Origin: Epiperipatus broadwayi
Taxonomy: Eukaryota; Onychophora; Udeonychophora; Euonychophora; Peripatidae
NCBI GenBank assembly: GCA_028023455.1
Contig: JAQFVV010012498.1
Location: forward strand, 810,001-874,000
DNA length: 64,000 nt
Reading direction: 5' to 3'
Numbering within the stretch: the first letter of the stretch is position 1; the number at the start of each line of letters is the position of its first letter. A program made the position numbers and the translations under genes. Under the pieces are notes generated by a model. That model did not search any database and was not told the DNA's origin. It worked only from the letters and a program-made list of their open reading frames with translations. Positions 24,403 to 34,669 of this stretch are shown here, one piece after another.

Positions 24403-24440
24403 TATAGTTCATACATATATAAACTATATATGAACTATAG
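24403..24440. repeat. short perfect hairpin
   Basis: CTATAGTTCATA and TATGAACTATAG arms around a short A+T loop. Confidence 0.6.
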
Positions 24441-25106
24441 TTTAAAGCCAATATTTAAAAAGTTGGTATACACCTGCTTGTATTTGTTTTAACCAAGTTT
24501 TAAAAATTGATGAAAATAATATTTGTAAACAATTTTATTAGAAATGGTAGCAAATTTCACTTCTCAGGAAATTACTAATTGTCCACTCTACACCTATACA
24601 AATAAGACATACAACTTATTGTGATTTTCTTAAAGTTTACCACATAAATAAATTGATTTACAACTTATCTAGTATATAGTAATTTAATTTAAATGAATTG
24701 ATTTAAAAGATAAAATTTCATTATCATTTATTGTTCTACCAGACCCAATTCTTCTCCATCCTCTGTGATTTTATAATTAAGACAAAAGGTTTTCAATCTT
24801 TTTTTTTTAAAATATTTTAAAAGATTTCACCAAAATAAAAATATATGGAATTTAAATGAAATTTAGATTATAAATATTATTTGTTTTTACTTTATATATA
24901 TATACTTGCTTTGTTGAAATAAAGACAAGAGGAAAACACAAGTAAGGAAAAAAGAGGTTCTATAGGTAATATAATTTAAATTATATATAGTATTATAATT
25001 TCAATATCATGATTTAAATGTGCATAATTTGTTTTGATGAGAGATTACTAATTAATATTAATTATTATTTATCCATAATTTAAATATAATAGTTTATGTT
25101 TTATTG

Positions 25107-25509
25107 ACAATGAGGATTTCCAATTCCTCAACAAGCTTTGTGATAAATGCTTAGAGAAAGCATTTAAAATATGTCAGGACCCCCCCCCCCAAACCTCTGA
25201 CCATGGTTTCATGCTTTGGCACTCCTCAGAGAGGTGGTAGGGTAGGTTCAGATCCTAGATCTAAAAATACCAACCCAAAACCAGCATTTAACTAAAAGTT
25301 ATCTATTGAGTGGAAAATCTGAAATTTTCAGACATCTACATGTCTTCAAACCCAGTTATCCAACTCAAATAGCTATATGGGGCTGAGAGATCTTCAGCCA
25401 TACCATATATTAGTAGTCTTAGCAATATAACATTGCATAAGACATAAGGCAGAGACTATAAATAATCAAAATAAGTCATAGATCACATGACCCTATTCTC
25501 TTAAGCTTG
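25107..25509. repeat. 403-bp unit between 20-bp direct repeats
   Basis: The perfect 20-base repeat TAATAGTTTATGTTTTATTG occurs at 25087-25106 and 25510-25529. The enclosed 403 bases are G+C-richer and include GGTTCAGATCC, a fair RNA polymerase III B-box, and a run of 11 C. This is consistent with a SINE-like insertion making a long target-site duplication; the family is not recognised. Confidence 0.55.
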
Positions 25510-25849
25510 TAATAGTTTATGTTTTATTGGTCTCTAAAGTTGTCTATGATGTTACTATTAAAGGTCATAAAGTAACTAAAGAATAAGTGTAAATGATTAT
25601 ATAGTTTGAAATATGTAATAAGAATTACCCTTTTGTTTATCAATATAGGTACATTAAAGTCTGTATGAGGATTTATATAATTAATTATTTTTGTGGCAAT
25701 AAGACTGACATACGAATGTTATTATTCTTTAATAAAAGAAAGCTTCTATAAACATGTGGCATAGTTTTTTATTAATAAATGTTAGCTTACATAAGCATCT
25801 TATGCAAAAAAAATTAATTTTCACATGAATTACTTCATCAAAAGTACGC

Positions 25850-26060
25850 TAGATGTTCTAACTTATATTCATGAAAATGATTTGACCATTTCATACTTAA
25901 ATTTGAGCATACCATTAAGAATATTACTAACTCTTCCTACAAATGTTGCTAGTGGAGAGAGAGATCATTTTCAAAATTAAAAATTATAATAGATTGGCTA
26001 AAAATTTGTCAGTGATAGCTAAGTGTTGACAATACTGTATCTAAATTTAGTTCTGTAATA
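25850..26060 (+). pseudogene. hAT transposase C-terminal dimerisation region
   Basis: Reads LDVLTYIHENDLTISYLNLS, then IPLRILLTLPTNVASGER and FSKLKII after a small shift (about 25850-26010). The L-I-L-T-P--VAS-ERSFS-LK pattern is the hallmark of the hAT C-terminal dimerisation domain of ZMYM1/TTF-type transposases. It lies 120 bp inside the right end of the element at 23290-26184, as expected. The rest of the gene is not readable. Confidence 0.72.
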
Positions 26061-26192
26061 ATATTTTTTTCACTGTTATCTTTAATAAAATATTAAAATG
26101 TATATAAAATCACATAGAATGTTTGATGGGGGGGGGGGGATATTGTTTTGCATAAGGGCACTAATGACACTTCCTCCAGCTCTGCTACTCAC

Positions 26193-27250
26193 ATATATTA
26201 TTTTTCTCTTTGTAATGAAAACTGATAATGAAATATCTCAAAAATCAATAATAAAATTTATTTCATAACTTAAGTGATCAGAATTTTTTTTTTAGAAATG
26301 TAAAATTAATATATCTAATGAATATTAATAAGACAAATTAAATAAATCAAATATATATACAATCGTTTTAATATTCAGTAATTTAAATTACTTAATAAGA
26401 AAGACAGTCACAATGATTTTATTCTACTTACACAAATAAAATTTATTAAGATATTATATGAAACATTTAGTATATCTAAAAAAAAATTATACATAAAAAG
26501 TTTTTTAAATTCTATAGACAAAAAATTTCAACTATCATAAAATTAGTAATAAAAAATATAATCTATAAAATATATAACAGAAAAATAATTGTTTGTTTCA
26601 GTTTTATGCCAATCTTCATTAAAAACTTATGGGTTTTTTTTTTTTTTTGCTTTTTTTAAATAAATTAAATTTTAAAAAAAAAGAAATTTATTTGTTATTA
26701 TTATAAGCTTTATATTTGAAAATGTGACAGTTACTTTTTAATTTTATTTATAGAATAAAGTTTTTTTGTACAACCATATAGTAAACAATTATGGCATTTC
26801 TCTCTCCATTCTAGAAGCTAAAACATAAGAAAAATAAAATCAATATATATTACATAAAATACCCTGCCATCTAATGCTCAGTGATTTTACTTAATGCTTT
26901 CATTTTAATTTTTAAAATGAATAAAAAGATCATCTCTAATTAAATGCAAGCTGGTGAAGGCATCTTAAATAAATTATATCTAAAAATATATATTAGCAAC
27001 ACAACTTATTATTTTAATCATACATCATTATTGTAAATGTAATAATTGCAACCGGTGTAACCTAGAACATTATAGAAATATAATCAAATAGTTCTAATAA
27101 AAAAGCTGGTTTTGATAGAATTTTATGTGCTAAATAAAAGGCAATATATTATATTAAATAATCTCAGATTACTATGCACATAATATGACTAAATTATTCA
27201 TGTATAAAAAGTGATTTATGAGATTTTAATTTTTTGTGATATTTCATATT
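26193..27250. other. gene-free stretch
   Basis: A+T-rich, with A and T runs near 26640-26690; nothing recognised. Confidence 0.5.
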
Positions 27251-27254
27251 TTAT

Positions 27255-27344
27255 ATATGTAATATTTAATAACACAAAGAGCTATAAATAACTAATATAT
27301 ATATATATAAATAATTAATCCCTGTGTTATTAAATATTACATAT
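27255..27344. repeat. inverted repeat around (AT)n
   Basis: Perfect 22-base arms ATATGTAATATTTAATAACA plus CA at 27255-27276 and inverted at 27323-27344, enclosing an (AT)n core. MITE-like or simple hairpin. Confidence 0.6.
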
Positions 27345-27424
27345 AATGATTTTTAAATGTTTTCTTTTTTTTAGAAAAATAATTTTTGGACTTTATGAGT
27401 TGCTATTTCATTTATATAGTGCAT

Positions 27425-27515
27425 AAATACGATAGGTCAGTGACATCTGCTTTACAAGCAGTTGTCCGGGGTTAGCAGGTTCGCTTCCCGGCTGATGCTA
27501 TGACACATGAGAAAA
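27425..27515 (+). mobile_element. tRNA-Val-derived SINE, copy 1
   Basis: Shares CTTTACAAGCAGTTGTCC, GGTTAGCAGGTTCGCTTCCC and ATGCTATGACACA with the better copy at 62756. The anticodon arm CTGC-TTTACAA-GCAG matches tRNA-Val(TAC). The A-box half is degenerate. B-box GGTTCGCTTCC. Confidence 0.75.
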
Positions 27516-28105
27516 TATATATATATTACTCACAATATTGTTTCAAATTAAAATATTGCATGATTATTTTTTTATACTGTAAACCTGTTATGATCTTCAC
27601 ATATGTGATGTCTTTCTGATATTGAACTCCATAGCATTTGAAGAATGGGTTTAAAGCAAAATATCTGCCATGCTACATCTGATAATTTTCATGCATAGTG
27701 ATTGCACAACATAAATTGTAGGCTTGATTATATTGCAAATATTAAATGGAATTTTATCAGTTATGCATATTGAGACATTACACTATACATACGAATGTGT
27801 CAATGAAATAATAATAGTAAAAAGGCAAATTTAGCTATGAAGGGAAGAGTAAATCTTAAATTATTTTTAATTTAAATAGAAGCACCCTAAAAATGTCTAT
27901 AATTATTTCAGGTGAAATTTTTATTATTATTATCAATATTAATGCTTTAGAAGTAAATCTGTATTAAATAATTTAAATAACAGTGATTACTTAAAATTTG
28001 ATAATTTAATAATAAGATTATCAATATTATTAATTCCATTTGAAAAACATGTTTATAAATTATCATATGAAAATTGTTTGATAAATGGGCAATGTTTGGG
28101 ACTAT
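27516..28105. other. gene-free stretch
   Basis: A+T-rich; nothing recognised. Confidence 0.45.
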
Positions 28106-28201
28106 AGTTGTTTATTCAGCAGAAAAAGTATACAAACAAGAGATTTGCGCATCAGTTGTTTATTCAGCAGAAAAAGTAAACAAACAAGAGATTTGCACAT
28201 C
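28106..28201 (+). repeat. 48-bp tandem duplication
   Basis: Two adjacent copies (28106-28153 and 28154-28201) differing at very few positions. The plus frame through them would repeat VVYSAEKV-KQEIC twice, but no gene context supports translation. Confidence 0.85.
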
Positions 28202-29213
28202 AAAGATATTAATATATTCAGACTTATCTCAGTGTAAGATATTCAGACGCTCATATGCAAATTTCATCTTAATAACTATGAAATAAAATAGTCCACTGGA
28301 TAAGAAATAGCTAAAGCCAAACAGGGAAATTAATACCACAATAAAAATAATTTAATTGAGAGGACAATTATATAAACATGAGATTATTCTTCAAGAAAAA
28401 AATATTATAACTAATTATTGAGTAAACTATAGATTGATGCAAGAGTAAAGTTCTAAAAGTCTGATTCCTATAGTTCCCTTCATCATACTATAGAGTTATG
28501 TACAATGAGAAAATCATCTGATGTTGTTCGTACAGCTATCTTGAAATATTCCTGAAAAACTACTGCTTGATTCATTAAAATCTAACATGCCAATCCAATA
28601 AAAAGTGAAGCAGCAAGAAGAGAAGTGTATAATAATTATACATATAAAAATTTAAAGACAATATCATGTAAGAGTTCTTCCATTTGCTTTTAAAATGATT
28701 GTCTTTTAAAATTTAAACTTGTCTTATTCCAAAAATATTTTAAATATATTTAAAATTACTGCATTCCAGTAATAAATACATTCAAAAAGAATAACAATTT
28801 ATAAGAAGTTTTAAGCATTATGAAATCAAATATTTAATAAATTGCATTTGTAAATAGATATGTTTATGTTAAAACAAAATAGTGGGCTTTAAATCTCAAT
28901 AATTCTACATGTAAAGAAAACCAAACAAATAAAACATAATTATCTATTGATTGAGAATTGTGGTATTTATATGAATATTAAAATAATAGACACTTTTATA
29001 TGAAAAAAAGGAATTAATGAAATTTTGGCTTCTAATTAAGTCTTTGTTATATGCTTTTCTTAATCTTACATTATTTCCAAGCATACTGATGGGAATAACA
29101 TAATTAGCTTATCATGGTACTCTCACTATTTGTGTATATATATGTATATATTTAAATTTAATATTTTTAACAGGTAATATAGATGTAAATTAATTAGTAA
29201 ATGAGATCTCCAT
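28202..29213. other. gene-free stretch
   Basis: A+T-rich; nothing recognised. Confidence 0.45.
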
Positions 29214-29454
29214 TATATAAATAAAGTTAAACACAGCCAAAGTATATTGATGTGCAACAATCAATAAGACCAGTTCTGCAGGCTAAATGAAAATAGTAAC
29301 AAATCAATCCAGCTATCAATAATCAAAAGAAGACCTTTTTTTGATTAGAGGTAGCTTAAACAGGTTTGCTATTTTTAATTTAACTTGTAAAACTAGTCTT
29401 ATTAGTTGTTGCACATCAATACACTTTGGCTGTAGATTTAACTTCATTTATATA
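29214..29454. mobile_element. 240-bp foldback element
   Basis: Almost entirely palindromic: arms about 29214-29332 and 29336-29454. The outer 60 bases are strongest (TATTGATGTGCAACAA and its inverse, CACAGCCAAAGT and its inverse), weakening toward the centre. It lacks the CTGAAGAAG-type motif of the other foldback units, so it is a separate family. Confidence 0.72.
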
Positions 29455-29507
29455 ATTGAAATATCATTTATGAATTAATTTGCATGCACACACAACATAT
29501 ATATATA

Positions 29508-29795
29508 TAATTAGAATGGATTTGAAGTCAGACTTTTAATCTCCCTACAACTATCCATTACATCATATACAACTGATACACACAGCCACATGCATTCCAT
29601 GCTGAACCAGCATTCATCAGTTAGTCCAAATCATTTTCCACACATATATATAATCAGTGCTCAGTTTACATTAAGATAGCAAATCTTCAAACTTTAATGG
29701 CACAAAATACTTATATTGGATATCATTTATCTTTTTCACATGTATGTGGTCATGTATAGGAAGTTTGAAAGTCTGAGTTCAAATCTCTTCTAATT
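29508..29795. mobile_element. MITE of the GATTTGAA-CAGACTTT family
   Basis: Inverted ends AATTAGAATGGATTTGAAGT (left) and AATTAGAAGAGATTTGAACT (right, inverted), both continuing to CAGACTTT. The interior contains CATTTATCTTTTTCACATGT, as in the nested copy at 19911-20112. Confidence 0.7.
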
Positions 29796-30034
29796 ACATT
29801 AAGTTCAATATAGACAATATACTTGTATTTAAATATTATATATATGAAATAAAAAATTTAGATGATGTCTCAAAAATATTTTAAAGTTATACTGTGCATA
29901 CAATAAAGATATGTAGAAAAGCCATCAAATTTATGGTCTTTTAAAATGATTGTCACATGACACAGCATCACCACCCATACCTAAGCATGACTCTATCAAA
30001 AATGGCAACAGTCACTTTGATTGTTTTCTTTGCC

Positions 30035-30180
30035 CTGGGTGATTTAGTGCAGTGATAGTGTGTCAGACTCTGGAGTGTGATGTTCTATGGTTGATTATAA
30101 GTGCTGGTACTTCCAGTTCTCAAACTTCTTATGAATTCACAAGCAATAAAGCCATTCAGTTATTTATTCTATTTTCGTTT
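30035..30180 (+). mobile_element. tRNA-like SINE, second type
   Basis: A tRNA-like head: A-box-like GATTTAGTGCAGTGATAGTG, anticodon-arm-like TCAGACTCTGGAG, then ATGGTTGATTATAAG at the B-box position (degenerate). The body differs from the tRNA-Val SINE. Ends and target-site duplication were not defined. Confidence 0.45.
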
Positions 30181-30786
30181 TCTTTGACCAGATAAAATAT
30201 GTGATAAGAAAACAACTAATGTAGCAGCCTTGATTAAGTCCCACAAAAAGTTCCTAGGACAGAAAGAGGAGTCATATAAGATATGCTGATCTGCATCTCC
30301 TGCATACTGGATCCAATGTAATAATCAATTCATTAAAAATATCAATATTATAATTTCAGTACGATATCATTTATCTGTTTATATCACAATATATATTTCT
30401 TAAGCAATTTATCCATTGTCAATTGCAAGATCATCTACTTCTTTCATATTAATTGTGTATATTGTAAACTTTATATATAAAAATTCTTGCTAAGATTTTT
30501 TTCTATATCAAAATAATATTAAAAAGTGATTCATTTTTTGCAATGATCTGAATTAATTTGTTTAACTTTTTTTTTTCTTTTAATGAATAATTGCTGTGTG
30601 TAGAGAGCTGAGTGCCCAAAAGCAAAAAAATAGTTGAAACATAAATAAAAATTAAGCATAAATATCTTAGATTAAAATTTTAGAGGATGAGATAATATTT
30701 TAATAATCTGATATCAAAGCTGAATACTTCCCAATCAGTCGTAAGAAAATTTAACAAATATATTTAAAAAAAAAAATCAAACTTAC
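30181..30786. other. gene-free stretch
   Basis: No feature supported. Confidence 0.4.
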
Positions 30787-30826
30787 AGCAAGCCCAGAAC
30801 CTTCTGTAGCCATTCTGCTGCAGACC
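30787..30826 (-). other. candidate 40-nt host exon
   Basis: A G+C-rich 40-base island in A+T-rich DNA. On the minus strand it is preceded by TTTTTATTTTTAG (good acceptor) and followed by GTAAGTTTG (strong donor, complement of 30781-30786). All three frames are open; one contains ATG followed by ATEGSGLA, another reads SAAEWLQKVLGL. The second is phase-compatible with the candidate exon at 41524-41560. Splice-site quality and composition are what I see; that it is a real exon is inference. Confidence 0.4.
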
Positions 30827-33740
30827 CTAAAAATAAAAAAATATATTTATCATTGCAGTAATAATAATAATGAAGTTAAATTTATATTTGAGCATCGTAT
30901 TAGTTTTTCCAGAAGGTCAGAAGTGTCTGAGATTATTAAATGTATAATTACTGATATACCAGCAGATCTACATAACTACAAAGTCAGTTGGTTTGTTTCA
31001 AAACCAACTGATTTTAAATATGAAAATAATGACTAAAAGATGGTCATTAACTGCAAATAGTACAAATTCATGATCTCTTTTCAGAAAAAAAACGATTAAT
31101 TTATACAAATCCAAAGTATTTGCCTATACTTTTATTAATTTTACTCAATTCTGCATTGTTACATCTATAATTGGAAGAAAGATGTCACTACTGTCTAATT
31201 TTGGAGTGGAACTTGCACATATTTTGAATTTTAAATAAACCACTTTAAAAAAAAATACTCCACAATCTCTGATAAAATAATTTTCAGAACATAGTCTATT
31301 TCACACAAATCTTTTTTCTAACATTATAAAAAAATATTTTTAAATATACTTAATTCTCATATTTATAAAGTGAACTTTAATAATTCAATATAAATTTATC
31401 ACCAAGCTAAAATATATATATAAAGACATCATCCACAAATACATACCAATATATATATATATATTCACCAAAAATACATAGATTATGTTAAAACATGAAA
31501 CAACTGAATAAAGTTTGTGATTGCGCTAAAATCTGTTAGTTAAATAATTGCAAACTCCAATGTAATAATATGATTGAATTCAATCCAACCACATAAATGG
31601 TGGCATATATTAAAGGTCCATAATAATGTACTTGCATGAAAATCAAGTTTACCATGAATATGTAGCACATCTACTAATTACAAAACAGTAATATAAAATA
31701 TAATTTGAGTGCACATACATTAATATTCCTACTAATAACCTTATATATCTATTAAGAAGGTATCATGTAAATTTAATACATCGAATCTAAATATCTTTAA
31801 AATAATATTTGTATATATATATATAAATTTAGTAAAAACATTTATATTATCAAAAAAAAAAAATTATCAAAAAACATTTATATGCATACTTTCATTTTTA
31901 TCTATCCTCTTACTCTCCTCAGCACATCCTACATCAACAATATTTATTCTGTTGCAATATACTAATTTGAACATATCTTCAAATAGAAAAATCTATTAAA
32001 TTTTATCTATTCCAAATTCTGGACATCTGAATTTATACACATACTGTGTTTGAAAAAAAGATTAGAAACCCCTGCCCCTCTCTTCACCAGTAATATTAAT
32101 CAATAAATTAATCTTTAATACAGCATGACTAGTATCAAAAGTAGTTATATTACATCACTTTAGCAGATCATGTAAACATTCATCTATCAAAACTAGTGAT
32201 AATTCATAATTAAAATCTACTATAATCAGTATAAGATGAGTTCATCAAAATCCTCATTATTTTAGATAATCATTATAAAGTTGCATCAACTGTATATCTA
32301 CCTACCATATAATCTATATATCTACCTATCATCAATATTTCCTTTGATGGTTAAAAAAAAGAAAATCACCTCATTAAAAACAAAATGTTCCATATAAAAC
32401 CAAATATAAAATAATCACATTGTTATTTGCACAATAAAATATTCCTATCTTCCAAATATGCAATTTGTAAACAGAACAGACATTGCATGTGAATTATTGG
32501 ATACTGTGCTGATTGACATGTAATATATGAGTTTTTTCATTACTACAAATTTGTTTCATATAAAATAATGACAAATATATGTAATTATCTAAAAGCTTTA
32601 CCCTATTTTGTCATTTAACCCATACATTTAAGTCTTTCAAATAAAAACTAAAATTCTAATTAAGTCAATTTAACAATGTTAATTTTCAATTAACTTTAAA
32701 CTTTTAGAAATCTTTCCTTCTTGCATTTTAATGACTTAAAGAAAAATGATCATGTGTAATCATTTGACTTTATTAGTATTAGTTATAGCTTAATTGCTCT
32801 CTTCTGCCTTAAAGCCAAATAATTTAACATACATACACATATGACCACTTTGTCTTCTGCCTTTGTTTGAAGTCCTTAGTTCATTAAAATCCTTCTTAAT
32901 TTTGAGTCACTACTATGACGCATTAATTATATAATCAATCTGCCAACACTCTCCTAAACAATTATTTGATTTAATTGTACTGCTTTTGAAATAATTTTTT
33001 TTTTTCTGTTTTCTTTTACCTTGAACTTAGATCGAAATTGTAATTCTTGTAATACAACTAAACAAAATAGTCTCTTTACTAGCAGCAATACACAGATTCT
33101 CTCTATAAGTAAACAATCTGCAATATGTTTAGAAAACTATAATCATATAATATAATGTGCATCAGCATGAGATTGCATTTACTGATAAATATATGTTTAA
33201 TTGTGAAACACAAAAATACTGAAAAGAGGAAACAAAACAAAAAAAAAAAAACCTTTAAAAAATTTGCTCACATGACAATATCAAATCTCTTAAGTTAATA
33301 TAGTGGCCTATTAAAATAGAAGAAATTGAGAAATTACAAAGGCCCTTATAGATAAATATAGAAAATTTCAATTGTTTGTTGTCTTTGCCAAAATAGTTTA
33401 GATAATTAAAGTGTCATTTAAAATTCAGTAATCATGAATCTAAAAATAATCGATTCAGTTCCCCAATAGATTATCAACAATTAAACCAACAATACCTAAA
33501 GAAAAGTGAATGATGCCAACCAAAATGTGAGAGATTACAAACAATTGTAGGTATTTGAACAAATGTAAATAAAAATTCAATTTTTCTAAAAAAAAAAAAA
33601 AAAATTTAACAATTTAATTAAATAATAACTTAACTAATATTTAGGATTTTAATAAAAGTGGAATTAGTATTAAAGATAGTTACATGAAATAGCAAATCTT
33701 ATAGAAAATAAAAACTTAATAAAATTATATGGCATAGGAT
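30827..33740. other. gene-free stretch
   Basis: A+T-rich, with (AT)n near 31440-31460 and 31810-31825 and A runs near 31850, 33240 and 33590. No feature supported. Confidence 0.45.
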
Positions 33741-33749
33741 TGCAAGAAC

Positions 33750-33990
33750 TACAGAAAGTCTAGTGCAAAAGATAATTAAAGCTATCCAAATAAGTGCTGA
33801 AAAGAAAAAAATAGCATTAAGCATTAGAAAAGTTATAGAGCTGTGTAGTTTTGAATATTTGGGAAGTTGTTTGGATGATTATTGAATGAATGATAAAGAA
33901 ATAGCAATAGTTGAATGAACTTCTAAATACTGTTCATTAAATATTTTGTTTTGAAGATTGAATTTACATGAAGCAAAAATAGTCAATTAG
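33750..33990 (+). pseudogene. LINE reverse transcriptase scrap
   Basis: One frame reads ELCSFEYLGSCLDD at about 33837-33878, then NDKEIAIVE. It matches the F-YLGS-----G---EI--RI post-palm segment of CR1/RTE-type pols found in many animals. Neighbouring codons include stops. Only this block is recognisable. Confidence 0.5.
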
Positions 33991-34181
33991 AAAAAGTGAA
34001 AAGATTGGAGATGTAAAAAAATTGGAGACTTTAAAGATGTAGAAACAAACAAAAAAAAAAAAAAGATACATTGGAAAGATAACATTAATACTGAAAAACA
34101 ATAACTGAAAAAATATATATACTTTTTGAGGAAATTATAAAAAGGATCTGACATGGGCATACATTTAAAGATAGAAGAATT

Positions 34182-34379
34182 ATGAAAGATATGATAAAAG
34201 AAACTATAGAGAGTATAGAAAAAGATGCAGTAAAAAAAATTTTAAATAATGTGATTTTAAAGAGAGAAATAAGTTGTAGAACTTTGAAGAGTGGAGAAAG
34301 AGATAAAAAAAATAGAGGAAAATGTTTTATTTGGATGAAGTGTAAAATAGTGTATGTTTATTGTTATTGTGATAAATAA
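34182..34379 (+). CDS. unrecognised 65-codon frame
   Basis: A Lys/Glu-rich frame with two Cys-containing turns (SCRTLKSGERD and WMKCKIVYVYCYC). It follows the LINE scrap above by about 200 bases and may be the tail of the same decayed element. No family is recognised and there is no promoter sign; translation is doubtful. Confidence 0.2.
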   Translation: MKDMIKETIESIEKDAVKKILNNVILKREISCRTLKSGERDKKNRGKCFIWMKCKIVYVYCYCDK

Positions 34380-34519
34380 AAATTATATTTGCCAAACTTC
34401 AAATATATTCTGACATGCTTATAGAGATAAAAAAAAAAAATCATGTATTCATCTACTACTATGCCCGGAGACTAAAATATAAAAAGGAGCTTTATTTTTT
34501 TGTCAAATGTCTGAGAATT

Positions 34520-34669
34520 GGCATGCGCTTTCCGGAAGTGACAATCTAAGTAGATCGTTCAACATTAAATTACTAAATTATTATAGTTTTGAAATTTTTT
34601 TTTACCTACGGAGAGGTGGAAATGATTAGGTAAGCACTTATCTTTTGTGTTTATTAATTAAAACTCAGA
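34520..34669 (+). promoter_or_regulatory. LINE 5' UTR / presumed internal promoter
   Basis: 150 bases from the element start (GGCATGCGCTTTCCGGAAGT) to the ORF1 ATG. The start is locally G+C-rich and contains CCGGAAGT, an ETS-type core, right at the 5' end, where LINE internal promoters act. There is no TATA box. Promoter function is inferred from position. Confidence 0.45.

Larger units (their letters stand above)
23290..26184 (+). mobile_element. hAT DNA transposon (ZMYM1/TTF-type ends), decayed
   Basis: The left end starts CAGGGCTGGCGGAAAGTG. The right end, read inward on the minus strand from 26184, is CAGAGCTGGAGGAAGTG. The flanking 8 bases are CTATTTAC (23282-23289) and CTACTCAC (26185-26192), six of eight identical: a good hAT-length target-site duplication. 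The hAT C-terminal dimerisation region is readable near the right end. Most of the interior is decayed and contains other insertions (a MITE relic at about 24112 and a 403-bp unit at 25107). Confidence 0.75.

Noticed and set aside
27425-27515. Functional tRNA-Val gene
   Set aside because: The T-arm is enlarged, the acceptor stem does not pair, and it matches the SINE at 62756.
28074-28286. 70-codon protein with 16-residue repeats
   Set aside because: The repeat is simply a 48-bp tandem duplication in non-coding DNA; no gene context.
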